DNA of 54,683 bases from Lachnospiraceae bacterium (GCA_017521195.1 JAFXGP010000110.1:1-54683); one strand, 5' to 3'; counted from the first letter of the stretch, positions 35,207-44,664 are shown. The notes: generated from the sequence alone by a model not told the origin. Translations and numbers: made by a program.

Positions 35207-36592
35207 ATGTTACATACAATCGAAACTATCAATAGTGTTATTAACGGATTCGTGTGGGGAATTCCTGCCATGGTCTGCATCCTCGGTGTTGGTCTTTATT
35301 TAAGCCTTCGTACCGGATTTATCCAATTCCGTAAACTGGGATATTCCATCAAAATGACTCTTGGGAAAATCCTTTCTCAGAGCGAAGCCGGTGAAGGGTC
35401 TCTTACTCCCTTCCAGGCAGTGTGTACTGCTCTTGCATCCACAGTTGGAACCGGTAACATTGCCGGTGTGGCCGGTGCTATTGCCATCGGAGGTCCCGGT
35501 GCAGTATTCTGGATGTGGATTTCCGCATTCCTTGGTATGTGTAGCAAATTTGCGGAAGTTATCTTAGCAGTTCATTTCCGCGAAAAAAACGAACAGGGGG
35601 ATTGGGTCGGCGGACCTATGTATTACATCCGTAACGGTCTTGGTAAAAACTGGAAATGGTTGGCAGGTCTTTATGCTGTCCTTGGTGTTCTTACTGTATT
35701 CGGAACCGGAAATGCGACTCAGGCAAACACAATCGTAACAGCCGTTAATTCTGCATTGCTCAGCTATAATGTAATCGAGACAACACAGACCGGAACTGTA
35801 AGTCTTATTGTGGGTATTCTCATCGCTTTTTTAGTTGCATTGGTTTTACTGGGAGGCATTAAGCGTATCGGTAAAGTAACCGAGGCATTAGTTCCTTTTA
35901 TGGCACTTTTATATGTAGTTTTAGGCTGCGGTGTTATTTTAATGAATCTCTCTCATGTACCTGCTGTATTTGCTTCTATTTTCTATGGGGCATTTAATCC
36001 GGCTGCTGTAACCGGTGGTGTGGTAGGAACTATGTTTACCTGTTTAACCAAAGGTGTTTCCCGTGGTATCTTTTCTAACGAAGCCGGTCTCGGTACAGGT
36101 TCTATTGCCCATGCAACTGCCGATACTAATGATGCGGTAGCTCAGGGATTATATGGTATTTTTGAAGTATTTGCAGACACGATTATTATCTGTACTTTAA
36201 CCGCTACTACTATTTTAGTCAGCGGAACACCTGTTACTTATGGTCAGGCAGCCGGTGCAGAACTTACCATTAGTGGTTTCGTAGCAACTTACGGAGGCTG
36301 GGTAACTTTATTTACTGCTATTGCATTGGTTTGTTTTGCATTTTCCACCATTTTGGGATGGGGATTATACGGAACACGTTGTCTGGAATTCTTATTTGGT
36401 TCCAAAGTAAACAAACCATTTATGATTGCTTATTCTTTAGTTGCTATCGTGGGCGCCACTATGGATTTAGGTCTTCTCTGGGATATTGCCGATACCTTTA
36501 ACGGTTTAATGGCTATTCCTAACTTAGTAGGTTTATTCTTATTATCACCCGTTGTATTCCGTTTAATTAATGATTTTTTCACAAAAAAATAA
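35207..36592 (+). CDS. Alanine/glycine:cation symporter (AGCS family)
   Basis: A 461-residue membrane transporter with about 11 helices that takes up alanine or glycine with Na+ or H+. Family motifs are visible: TALASTVGTGNIAGVAGAIAIGGPGAVFWMW (about 70-102), WVGGPMYYIRNGLG (about 131-144), and RGIFSNEAGLGTGSIAHA (about 281-298), the last being the amino-acid-binding region. AGAAAGG precedes the ATG. It is a single gene with a strong terminator. It has no link to its neighbours that can be seen. Confidence 0.95.
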   Translation: MLHTIETINSVINGFVWGIPAMVCILGVGLYLSLRTGFIQFRKLGYSIKMTLGKILSQSEAGEGSLTPFQAVCTALASTVGTGNIAGVAGAIAIGGPGAVFWMWISAFLGMCSKFAEVILAVHFREKNEQGDWVGGPMYYIRNGLGKNWKWLAGLYAVLGVLTVFGTGNATQANTIVTAVNSALLSYNVIETTQTGTVSLIVGILIAFLVALVLLGGIKRIGKVTEALVPFMALLYVVLGCGVILMNLSHVPAVFASIFYGAFNPAAVTGGVVGTMFTCLTKGVSRGIFSNEAGLGTGSIAHATADTNDAVAQGLYGIFEVFADTIIICTLTATTILVSGTPVTYGQAAGAELTISGFVATYGGWVTLFTAIALVCFAFSTILGWGLYGTRCLEFLFGSKVNKPFMIAYSLVAIVGATMDLGLLWDIADTFNGLMAIPNLVGLFLLSPVVFRLINDFFTKK

Positions 36593-36608
36593 AAACTAAA
36601 TGCATTGA

Positions 36609-36636
36609 GAGGCTGTCAAAAAACAGCCTCTTTTTT
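36609..36636 (+). terminator. Terminator after the symporter gene
   Basis: GAGGCTGT and ACAGCCTC form an 8-bp stem with a six-base loop, then TTTTTT. Confidence 0.93.
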
Positions 36637-36750
36637 GCAGAAAAATTATACAGAATTTTCCACAAAATCTTTTATGAAATTCTTATTTTCTGCTTGTGAT
36701 TTTCTGTATTTTCTATATAATATATATTGAGAAAAAAGGAGGTTGTCAGT

Positions 36751-39700
36751 ATGCCAAAAAGAAACGACATCAACAAGATATTAATTATCGGTTCCGGTCC
36801 TATTATCATTGGACAGGCTTGTGAATTTGACTATTCCGGCACTCAGGCTTGTAAAGCCCTGCGTAATCTGGGATATGAAATCGTATTGGTTAACTCTAAC
36901 CCAGCTACCATTATGACAGACCCGGAAACAGCTGATAAGACTTATATCGAACCATTAAATGTAAACAGATTAGAACAGATCATCGCGAAGGAAAGACCGG
37001 ATGCTTTGCTTCCAAACCTTGGCGGTCAGTCCGGTTTAAACCTTTGTGCAGAATTACACAAAGCCGGTGTATTAGATAAATATAATGTAAAAGTTATCGG
37101 TGTTCAGGTAGATGCCATTGAACGTGGTGAAGACCGTATTGAATTTAAGGCAGCTATGGATAAGTTGGGTATCGAAATGGCCCGTTCCGAAGTTGCTTAC
37201 TCCGTAGAAGAAGGTCTCGCCATTGCAGACAAACTTGGATACCCTGTAGTTTTAAGACCTGCTTACACCATGGGTGGTGAAGGCGGCGGTCTGGTATATA
37301 ACAAAGAAGAGCTAAAAACTGTTATCGCCAGAGGTCTTCAGGCTTCCTTAGTTGGACAGGTATTAGTTGAAGAATCCATCTTAGGTTGGGAAGAATTAGA
37401 AGTAGAAGTTGTTCGAGATGCAGAAAACAATATGATTACCGTTTGTTTCATTGAAAACATCGACCCACTTGGAGTTCATACAGGTGACTCTTTCTGTTCT
37501 GCTCCTATGCTTACTATTTCCGAAGACTGCCAGAGACGTTTAAAAGAACAGGCTTTCAAAATCGTAGAATCCGTACAGGTTATCGGTGGTACAAACGTAC
37601 AGTTTGCCCATGACCCTGTATCTGACAGAATCATCGTTATTGAAATCAACCCACGTACTTCCCGTTCCTCTGCCTTAGCTTCTAAAGCAACCGGTTTCCC
37701 AATCGCTTTAGTATCTGCTATGTTAGCAGCCGGACTTACTTTAAAAGATATTCCATGCGGCAAATATGGAACTCTTGATAAATATGTTCCGGACGGAGAT
37801 TATATCGTAATCAAATTTGCCCGTTGGGCATTTGAAAAATTCAAAGGTGTTGAAGATAAGTTAGGTACTCAGATGCGTGCCGTTGGTGAAGTAATGAGTA
37901 TCGGTAAAACTTACAAAGAAGCTTTCCAGAAAGCCATCAGAAGTTTGGAAATCGGTCGTAGCGGTCTTGGACACGCAAAAGATTTTGATTCCCTTACCAA
38001 AGAACAGTTATGTAAGATGTTAGGAAGTGCTTCCAGCGAACGTCACTTCATCATGTATGAAGCTTTAAGAAAAGGCGCTACTGTTGAAGAATTACACGAA
38101 ATTACTAAAGTAAAACATTACTTTATCGAACAGATGAAAGAATTAGTAGAGGAAGAAGAAGCTTTAGCTGCTAACAAAGGAACTCTTCCTTCTGATGAAG
38201 CTTTAATCTCTGCTAAGAAAAATGGATTCTCAGATAAATATTTAAGCCAGATTTTAGAAGTATCCGAAGATGATATCCGAAACCATCGTATTGAAATCGG
38301 TATGGAAGAAAACTGGGAAGGTGTTCACGTAAGCGGCACCGAAAACAGTGCATACTACTACTCTACCTACAACGGAGAAGACAAAAACCCAATCAAGAAT
38401 GACAAACCTAAAGTAATGATTTTAGGCGGCGGTCCAAACAGAATTGGACAGGGTATTGAATTTGACTACTGTTGCGTACATGCTTCCTTAGCATTAAAGA
38501 AATTAGGTTTCGAAACCATTATCGTTAACTGTAACCCTGAAACAGTATCTACAGACTACGATACTTCCGATAAGTTATACTTTGAGCCACTTACTTTAGA
38601 AGACGTATTAAGCATTTACCATAAAGAAAAACCGGTCGGTGTTATTGCTCAGTTCGGTGGACAGACTCCACTTAACTTAGCTGCTAAATTGGAAGAAAAC
38701 GGAGTTAAGATTCTCGGAACTTCTCCTTCCGTAATCGACCTGGCAGAAGACCGTGACCTCTTTAGAGAAATGATGGAAAAATTAGAAATTCCTATGCCGG
38801 AATCCGGAATGGCTGTTAACGTAGAAGAAGCACTTGAAATCGCTAAGAAAATCGGCTATCCGGTAATGGTTCGTCCTTCCTACGTATTAGGCGGACGTGG
38901 TATGGAAGTTGTATATGATGACGAAAGTTTAACAAGCTATATGTTAGCTGCTGTAGGTGTAACACCTGACAGACCAATCCTCATCGACAGATTCTTAAAT
39001 CATGCTATGGAATGTGAAGCTGATGCTATCAGTGACGGAACTTACGCATATGTTCCTGCAGTTATGGAACATATCGAACTTGCAGGCGTTCACTCCGGTG
39101 ACTCCGCTTGTATCCTTCCAAGTGTTCACATTTCCGAAGAAAATGTAGCTACTATTAAAGAATATACTAAAAAGATTGCAGAAGAAATGGGCGTTAAAGG
39201 TCTCATGAATATGCAGTATGCTATTGAAGGCGGCAAGGTATACGTATTAGAAGCTAACCCTCGTGCATCCCGTACAGTACCTTTGGTATCCAAAGTATGT
39301 AACATCCGTATGGTACCTCTTGCAACAGATATTATTACTTCTGAACTTACAGGAAGACCATCACCAATTACAAACTTAAAAGAACAGGATATCCCATACT
39401 ACGGAGTAAAAGAAGCGGTATTCCCATTCAACATGTTCCAGGAAGTAGACCCTATCCTCGGACCTGAAATGAGATCTACCGGTGAAGTATTAGGTTTATC
39501 TGCTTCTTACGGTGAAGCTTTCTACAAAGCTCAGGAAGCAACACAGTCCAAACTTCCATTAGAAGGAACTGTTCTCTTCTCCGTGAACGACAGAGACAAA
39601 GCAGAAGTAGTTGAAATCGCACAGAGCTTTAACGAAGCAGGCTTCAACATCATTGCTACCGGAAGAACCTGTGATTTAATCACAAACGCCGGAATTCCTG

Positions 39701-39975
39701 CTCAGAAAGTAAAAAAACTTTCCGAAGGTCGTCCATGTATCTTAGACTTTATTAACAATGGTGAAGTTAGCTTAATCGTTAACACTCCTGCCGGAAAAGA
39801 TTCTCTTTCTGATGACAGCTACTTACGTAAAGCTGCTATCAAAGCAAAAGTTCCTTATATGACAACAATGGCTGCTGCAAAAGCAACCGCTGACGGACTT
39901 CTTTATATGAAGAATAATAAAGAAAGCGAAGTTAAGTCTATCCAGGAATTACACTCTGAAATTAAGGATAAATAA
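36751..39975 (+). CDS. carB: Carbamoyl-phosphate synthase large subunit
   Basis: This 1074-residue subunit makes carbamoyl phosphate from ammonia, bicarbonate and two ATP for arginine and pyrimidine synthesis. Two homologous ATP-grasp halves are visible: IGSGPIIIGQACEFDYSG near the start and LGGGPNRIGQGIEFDYC near 553, each with a GGQ and an EINPR or EANPR block. The C-terminal MGS-type regulatory domain begins near 930. The ATG at 36751 has AAAAGGAGG at a good distance; the ATG at 36727 lies before that site. No carA gene, which usually precedes carB, is found on either side: the upstream gene is a terminated symporter. carA must therefore be elsewhere. Confidence 0.98.
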   Translation: MPKRNDINKILIIGSGPIIIGQACEFDYSGTQACKALRNLGYEIVLVNSNPATIMTDPETADKTYIEPLNVNRLEQIIAKERPDALLPNLGGQSGLNLCAELHKAGVLDKYNVKVIGVQVDAIERGEDRIEFKAAMDKLGIEMARSEVAYSVEEGLAIADKLGYPVVLRPAYTMGGEGGGLVYNKEELKTVIARGLQASLVGQVLVEESILGWEELEVEVVRDAENNMITVCFIENIDPLGVHTGDSFCSAPMLTISEDCQRRLKEQAFKIVESVQVIGGTNVQFAHDPVSDRIIVIEINPRTSRSSALASKATGFPIALVSAMLAAGLTLKDIPCGKYGTLDKYVPDGDYIVIKFARWAFEKFKGVEDKLGTQMRAVGEVMSIGKTYKEAFQKAIRSLEIGRSGLGHAKDFDSLTKEQLCKMLGSASSERHFIMYEALRKGATVEELHEITKVKHYFIEQMKELVEEEEALAANKGTLPSDEALISAKKNGFSDKYLSQILEVSEDDIRNHRIEIGMEENWEGVHVSGTENSAYYYSTYNGEDKNPIKNDKPKVMILGGGPNRIGQGIEFDYCCVHASLALKKLGFETIIVNCNPETVSTDYDTSDKLYFEPLTLEDVLSIYHKEKPVGVIAQFGGQTPLNLAAKLEENGVKILGTSPSVIDLAEDRDLFREMMEKLEIPMPESGMAVNVEEALEIAKKIGYPVMVRPSYVLGGRGMEVVYDDESLTSYMLAAVGVTPDRPILIDRFLNHAMECEADAISDGTYAYVPAVMEHIELAGVHSGDSACILPSVHISEENVATIKEYTKKIAEEMGVKGLMNMQYAIEGGKVYVLEANPRASRTVPLVSKVCNIRMVPLATDIITSELTGRPSPITNLKEQDIPYYGVKEAVFPFNMFQEVDPILGPEMRSTGEVLGLSASYGEAFYKAQEATQSKLPLEGTVLFSVNDRDKAEVVEIAQSFNEAGFNIIATGRTCDLITNAGIPAQKVKKLSEGRPCILDFINNGEVSLIVNTPAGKDSLSDDSYLRKAAIKAKVPYMTTMAAAKATADGLLYMKNNKESEVKSIQELHSEIKDK

Positions 39976-39991
39976 AAATAATGATTTACAC

Positions 39992-40028
39992 AAAAAAGCT
40001 CTGAGGAAATTTCCTCAGAGCTTTTTTT
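39992..40028 (+). terminator. Terminator after carB
   Basis: AAAAAAGCTCTGAGGAAA and TTTCCTCAGAGCTTTTTT are near-perfect complements, ending in a T-tract; it may work in both directions. Confidence 0.93.
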
Positions 40029-40057
40029 GCAACTATCCTTTTCTCTACTTTTGTTTA

Positions 40058-40462
40058 TTATAATTTCAAAATCTCTTCCACCACTTCAACTCCGGCTTTG
40101 ATGCAGTCGGGACAAGAGCAAAGTACCTTGCCTGTTCCTACTCCTTTTAATTCCTTACAAACAGTTCCTCCTGTCTTGTCTGCAAAGGATTCCACCATTG
40201 CTTTGGATACTTTATAAGTAGCTTCTTTAGAACTAGGATTTGCCGTATTACCATCGCTGCATTTTAAACCTGCTAACAACACTGCACCGGATAAGGCTCC
40301 ACAGGTCTCCTGCATGTCTCCCATGCCCCTTCCAAAGGCTTCTGCGGCCTTAAAAAGCAATCGTTCCGACACTTCTATTTCTCCACTGAAGCTACAGGCA
40401 ACTGCCTGTGTACAGTTGTATTTTTTCTTATGTAATTCAATGGCTTTCTCTTTTTTTGTCAT
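40058..40462 (-). CDS. C_GCAxxG_C_C family protein
   Basis: A 134-residue protein of the redox-type C_GCAxxG_C_C family. The name-giving cysteines are visible: NCTQAVACSF (about 16-25), ETCGALSGAVL (about 52-62), and CPDC near the end, seven or more Cys in total. Members often lie near redox or selenium genes and may carry a metal or flavin, but the function is unknown. The ATG at 40462 has ATAGGAG upstream and lies 26 bases inside the end of the EAL gene, so it is translated from the same message. That pairing with a c-di-GMP gene may be only positional. Confidence 0.88.
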   Translation of the reverse strand: MTKKEKAIELHKKKYNCTQAVACSFSGEIEVSERLLFKAAEAFGRGMGDMQETCGALSGAVLLAGLKCSDGNTANPSSKEATYKVSKAMVESFADKTGGTVCKELKGVGTGKVLCSCPDCIKAGVEVVEEILKL

Positions 40463-42356
40463 CTTCTTTATCTCCTATCGCTGCTATCACAAATTCAATA
40501 AATTTATTTTCGGGCAATGGTTTTGAGAAATAATATCCCTGAATATACTGGATTCCCAATGTTTCCATAATCTCCAACTGTTCCGCATTTTCAATCCCTT
40601 CCGATACAATTTCAAGGTTCAGACCTTTAATCATGGTCATGGCTGCATCCATAACATGTTTTGCTTTGGCATTTTCAAAGTAAGAAAGAGTCATACCTCT
40701 GTCAAACTTGACAATATCCACCGGCATTGCCACAATATAATTTAAATTGGATTGGCCTGTTCCAAAATCATCCAAAGAAAAACTAACTCCGTATTTTTTC
40801 AAAGAATACATATTATCCATGAAAATTTTATCATTTATCATAGCTGCACTTTCGGTTATTTCCAGATTAATGCAACTTGCTTCTACATGATGGCGTTTCA
40901 TGGTTTCTATTAACTCACATGCCAAATTTTTATAGCCGCATTGTACCGCCGACAAATTCACTTCTATGTAATGCAGACCCATCTGTCGTATGTTATGTTC
41001 TTCAATAAACTGACATACTTTATCAAACACTTCCGCGCCTAAAGGCAGAATACTTCCTCGTTTTTCAGCTACTTCAATAAAGCTTCCCGGCATCATAATA
41101 CTGCCATCTTCTCTACGAATACGCACCAATGCTTCTGCTGATTCGAAACTCTTGGAAACTGTAGAATAAATAGGCTGATAATGTACTTCTACTCTATGAT
41201 CTCTAATGGAATCCATAATAATATCTTCCACATCATCCTCTTTATATGCTTCATTAATCATAGTTTCATCCAAAAGAATCATATCCTCTTCTTCGTACAA
41301 TTTCTTATCATTACGTACAAAGTTAAAAATCTTCTTCACATCCAGTGCAGACTTCAGTACCCCGGTATCCTCCAAGTATATCATTTTGGGTTTTAGATAC
41401 ACATCCTTATATTTTCCCCAAGGTTTTTCAAAACGTTCATTGATTGTTTTTATTACCTTCAATGCATATTCCTTTTCTCGGACAGCAATTAATATTCCTT
41501 CATGAATCCCTCTGAAAGGATAGGTTTTTTTCAAGTTATCAAAGAAATTATACACTTCCAAACGTACTTCCCTGTCGATAACCCTTCTTTGATGACCGAT
41601 CTGTTCGCAGTCAAAGTAAATCATAGTAATACTTTCCCCGGTTTCATCCACCTGACGCATACACCTCTTTAAACCTAACTTATTAAATAAACCGGTATCA
41701 GAATCTATAAAACGTTCCGGGTTTTCCAGTTTCAGATAAATCATCATAACACCAATGGCACTGAAAAATCCGGCAATCATAAGTTCATTATTTAAAAACT
41801 GTACTAAGGTAGCAATTAAACACAACCCTACCCAATAATAAGCACTTCTACGACTGATTCTTGTCATCTGACGTCTGTGCTGTGTCAAAAGCCAAAGCAT
41901 TCTGATTAACAAGAAAATTGCCAATAGGTAAGCCATAATAGTTGCTTTTCCAAAATGGTAGCCGCTCCTTCCTCTATCCATCATTCCACTGATTGGTGTT
42001 ATGATAATAAAGAAGCTTCCTATAATTCCATATACCATATAAATCCAGGTTTCTTTTTGTTTAAAGTCATGCTGCTCAGATATGTAGGTATCAATATATA
42101 ATACCCCCATTACCTGCTTCCATACTATAGTCAGCAAATACAGATTACACACTATCATTGCAAAAGTATGTGAAAAGAAATCCTCATGTCTTAAAATAAA
42201 TATGGATGAAATATCCAATATCAATCCTAAAAGCACCATTCCCCACACTCTCACGAACGCATTTTGTGTTTCTAAATCCAATTTTCTTTGCTGTTTATAG
42301 AAAAACGCCAATATCAAACATATGACGATTCCACACATCTGTGTTATAACACCCAT
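40437..42356 (-). CDS. Membrane EAL-domain protein with degenerate GGDEF domain
   Basis: A probable c-di-GMP phosphodiesterase of 639 residues. Seven or eight N-terminal helices (about 1-225) may sense a signal. A GGDEF-like domain follows (DSDTGLFNKLGLKRCM), but the GGDEF loop reads RGIHEG, so cyclase activity is lost. The EAL domain (from about 385) keeps all catalytic residues: EALVR, EVNLSAVQ, NLEITESA, SLDDFGTGQSNL, VKFDRGMT, SEGIENAEQL and QGYYFSKPL. The ATG at 42356 has AGGGTAGGA before it; a TTG at 42449 would overlap the HAD gene by 64 bases and is not preferred. The gene follows the HAD phosphatase by 29 bases and overlaps the C_GCAxxG gene. Confidence 0.92.
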   Translation of the reverse strand: MGVITQMCGIVICLILAFFYKQQRKLDLETQNAFVRVWGMVLLGLILDISSIFILRHEDFFSHTFAMIVCNLYLLTIVWKQVMGVLYIDTYISEQHDFKQKETWIYMVYGIIGSFFIIITPISGMMDRGRSGYHFGKATIMAYLLAIFLLIRMLWLLTQHRRQMTRISRRSAYYWVGLCLIATLVQFLNNELMIAGFFSAIGVMMIYLKLENPERFIDSDTGLFNKLGLKRCMRQVDETGESITMIYFDCEQIGHQRRVIDREVRLEVYNFFDNLKKTYPFRGIHEGILIAVREKEYALKVIKTINERFEKPWGKYKDVYLKPKMIYLEDTGVLKSALDVKKIFNFVRNDKKLYEEEDMILLDETMINEAYKEDDVEDIIMDSIRDHRVEVHYQPIYSTVSKSFESAEALVRIRREDGSIMMPGSFIEVAEKRGSILPLGAEVFDKVCQFIEEHNIRQMGLHYIEVNLSAVQCGYKNLACELIETMKRHHVEASCINLEITESAAMINDKIFMDNMYSLKKYGVSFSLDDFGTGQSNLNYIVAMPVDIVKFDRGMTLSYFENAKAKHVMDAAMTMIKGLNLEIVSEGIENAEQLEIMETLGIQYIQGYYFSKPLPENKFIEFVIAAIGDKEDDKKRESH

Positions 42357-42385
42357 TGGTCCTACCCTATATTGTCCTTTCTTAT

Positions 42386-43090
42386 CTATGGCATTATATT
42401 TTGTAAATACTCCAAGGAAAATTTTAGCATTTCCAAGGTATTTTTGCAATTCTTATCTACACGTTCTTCTTCTTTCACATTTACTCCAATGGAATAACCT
42501 GCTAATTGAAACATGGTGTAATCATTTACACCATCTCCTACTGCTATGATTTCTTCTGCTGTAAGTCCCATTTTCTCCAGTAAATAAGAGATTCCTACCG
42601 CTTTATCAATCTCTGCAGGTACAATGTCAAAAGAATCCACATGCCGAAAAACTTTTATATCCTTCAATTCTTTCCTATATTCTTCCAGAACTTCTTCTAT
42701 CTTCTCGAATTCCTCTTCTGATGTTGGAAAAGGAGTCACTCCTATTTTATTTGGTTGAAACCAAATATGCGGAAACCGCTCCTCCAAAACCTGACGTATT
42801 TTTCTCAAAGAATCTGTGGCTTCTATTGAAAAAGGAACTCTATAATGACTTTTCGGCGGCAAATCTATTCCAAAACGTATTACAGCACCATTTTCTCCGA
42901 TTAATATGGGATTCTTTAAGCCAATCTGACGCATAAAACCACACAAATAATCACAGGTTTTTCCGGAACAAATAGCAATACGCACCCCGGTATCTTCTAA
43001 TTCCCGAAATAATTTTAATTCTTCTTCTCCCATACCAAATCCTATGGGAGCTAATGTAGAATCCAAATCAAATATCATCATTCGAATCAT
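42386..43090 (-). CDS. Cof-type HAD-IIB family phosphatase
   Basis: A 234-residue haloacid dehalogenase-type phosphatase. Motif I is MMIFDLDSTLAPIG (nucleophile Asp8), motif II is AICSGKT near 40, and motif IV is VGDGVNDYTMFQLAGYSIGV near 192. The C2B-type cap (about 85-170) marks class IIB, whose members act on sugar phosphates or other small phosphate esters; the substrate is unknown. AAGGATAAA precedes the ATG. The EAL gene starts 29 bases after its stop. A phosphomannomutase-like function is possible, but not shown. Confidence 0.9.
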   Translation of the reverse strand: MIRMMIFDLDSTLAPIGFGMGEEELKLFRELEDTGVRIAICSGKTCDYLCGFMRQIGLKNPILIGENGAVIRFGIDLPPKSHYRVPFSIEATDSLRKIRQVLEERFPHIWFQPNKIGVTPFPTSEEEFEKIEEVLEEYRKELKDIKVFRHVDSFDIVPAEIDKAVGISYLLEKMGLTAEEIIAVGDGVNDYTMFQLAGYSIGVNVKEEERVDKNCKNTLEMLKFSLEYLQNIMP

Positions 43091-43290
43091 AAATGTTTTA
43101 TCCTTTATTTCATTTTTACAATCATTCTTTCTTTAACAATAATCTCATTATATAACTAAAATAAATTTATATTTTCATTATATCCCTATTTTTCAATTCC
43201 TTCTATATTTTCTTTCACAAAACATTTTTAAAAAAATGTGTTTTTATGTTTATTTTTCCATTATTGCAGTCATTTTCCATATGTTTTTTC

Positions 43291-43319
43291 TTGCAAGATT
43301 ATTTAGATAAATGTATAAT
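43291..43319 (+). promoter_or_regulatory. Promoter of the CofE-like gene
   Basis: TTGCAA (43291-43296) and TATAAT (43314-43319) are 17 bases apart. The transcript would begin near 43326, giving a leader of about 133 bases before the ATG. Confidence 0.7.
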
Positions 43320-43342
43320 GTACTTTGTTAGGAGACATAAAT

Positions 43343-43360
43343 ATGTATATATATTTATGA
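43343..43360 (+). CDS. Candidate leader peptide 1 (five residues)
   Basis: A five-codon frame (MYIYL) begins 13 bases after the start of AGGAGA at 43331. Its stop TGA overlaps the ATG of the next short frame as ATGA. It is too short to judge by content; only the ribosome site and the overlap argue for translation. Confidence 0.3.
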   Translation: MYIYL

Positions 43361-43419
43361 AAATGAATGACATAACCAGAATATTGCCACACGCCCTTAT
43401 GAGGTCGAACAGGCAATAA
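43357..43419 (+). CDS. Candidate leader peptide 2 (20 residues)
   Basis: A 20-codon frame (MKMNDITRILPHALMRSNRQ) starts at the ATGA overlap with the first leader frame and ends 40 bases before the CofE-like gene. It has no site of its own and would need coupled translation. The region also forms an ATTGCC/GGCAAT hairpin. It could be an attenuating leader, or only chance. Confidence 0.3.
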   Translation: MKMNDITRILPHALMRSNRQ

Positions 43420-43458
43420 GCAAATTAGTTCTATACTATAGAAACAGAGGTGTACAAA

Positions 43459-44649
43459 ATGGAAAGAAAAGTTGGTACAATTTCAAGAGGTATTCGTTGT
43501 CCTATTATCCGTGAAGGTGATAACTTAGTGGACATCGCAGTAACCAGTGTTATGGAAGCAGCTGAAAGCGAAGGCTTCTCTTTAAGAGACAGAGATGTTA
43601 TTGCTTTAACAGAATCCATCGTAGCACGTGCTCAGGGTAATTACGCATCTGTTCAGGATATCGCAGATGACGTTCGTGCAAAACTAGGCGGAGAAACTAT
43701 TGGTGTTATCTTCCCAATTACCTCCCGTAACCGTTTTGCAATCGTTTTAAAAGGTATCGCAATGGGAGCTAAAAAAGTAGTTTTAATGTTAAGCTATCCA
43801 AGCGATGAAGTTGGTAATGCACTTTTAACTTACGATCAATTAGATGAAGCCGGTATTAACCCATATAGTGATGTATTAACTTTAGAAAGATACCGTGAAT
43901 TATTCGGTGAAAACAAACATGAATTTACAGGTGTTGATTATGTAGAGTATTATTCTGACATTATCAAAGAAGCCGGTGCAGAAGTTGAAATCATCTTCGC
44001 TAATCAGGCTAAAACAATCTTAAATTATGCTGATTGCATTTTAACTTGTGATATTCATACCAGACAAAGAACAAAACGTATCTTAAGAGAAAACGGTGCG
44101 AAAGCAGTTTGCGGTTTAGATGATATTTTAACAAGCTCTGTTAACGGCGGCGGCTACAATGCAAAATATGGTTTGTTAGGTTCTAACAAATCTACAGAAG
44201 ACCAGATCAAACTCTTCCCTAACGAATGTCAGGATTTAGTAGAAGATATTCAGGCCGAAATCATGAAATTAACAGGAAAACATGTTGAAGTAATGGTTTA
44301 CGGTGACGGTGCTTTCAAAGATCCTCAAGGTAAAATTTGGGAATTAGCTGACCCGGTAGTATCTCCTGCATTTACAGCAGGTCTTCATGGTACACCAAAT
44401 GAATTGAAATTAAAATATCTTGCTGATAATGATTTCAAGAACTTAAGCGGTGCTGAATTAAAAGAAGCTATTTCTAAGAGCATCAAAGAAAAACAGTCTA
44501 ACTTAGTTGGTAACATGGCTTCCCAGGGTACAACTCCAAGACAGTTAACCGACTTACTTGGTTCTTTATGTGACTTAACAAGTGGTTCCGGAGACAAAGG
44601 TACTCCAATCATTTTAATTCAGGGTTACTTTGATAACTACACAGATTAA
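43459..44649 (+). CDS. Coenzyme F420-0:L-glutamate ligase-like (CofE family) protein
   Basis: A 396-residue protein of the CofE/FbiB-like fold. The start RKVGTISRGIRCPIIREGDNLVDIAVTSVMEA and the DRDVIALTESIVARAQGNY block match the N-terminal glutamyl-ligase core of this family. Then come VIFPITSRNRFAIVLKGIAMGAKKVV and a C-terminal domain (about 240-396) with VMVYGDGAFKDPQGKIWELADPVVSPAF. CofE adds glutamate to F420; F420 is not expected in Lachnospiraceae, and no other F420 gene is near, so the real substrate is probably different. The ATG at 43459 has AGAGGTG upstream; an ATG at 43450 is rejected. Terminator follows. Confidence 0.85.
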   Translation: MERKVGTISRGIRCPIIREGDNLVDIAVTSVMEAAESEGFSLRDRDVIALTESIVARAQGNYASVQDIADDVRAKLGGETIGVIFPITSRNRFAIVLKGIAMGAKKVVLMLSYPSDEVGNALLTYDQLDEAGINPYSDVLTLERYRELFGENKHEFTGVDYVEYYSDIIKEAGAEVEIIFANQAKTILNYADCILTCDIHTRQRTKRILRENGAKAVCGLDDILTSSVNGGGYNAKYGLLGSNKSTEDQIKLFPNECQDLVEDIQAEIMKLTGKHVEVMVYGDGAFKDPQGKIWELADPVVSPAFTAGLHGTPNELKLKYLADNDFKNLSGAELKEAISKSIKEKQSNLVGNMASQGTTPRQLTDLLGSLCDLTSGSGDKGTPIILIQGYFDNYTD

Positions 44650-44664
44650 TTTAAACAAAACAAT

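Larger units (their letters stand above)
43091..43458. other. Long leader and divergent region before the CofE-like gene
   Basis: This 368-base region is AT-rich. It holds a strong plus-strand promoter and two short overlapping leader ORFs, described separately, and an ATTGCC/GGCAAT hairpin (about 43381-43417). No long ORF is present on either strand. Confidence 0.5.

Noticed and set aside
43370-43510. Open frame with sense sequence ATRPYEVEQAISKL... overlapping the CofE-like start
   Set aside because: It has no start codon, begins after a TGA and ends inside the CofE-like gene; the short coupled frames explain the region better.
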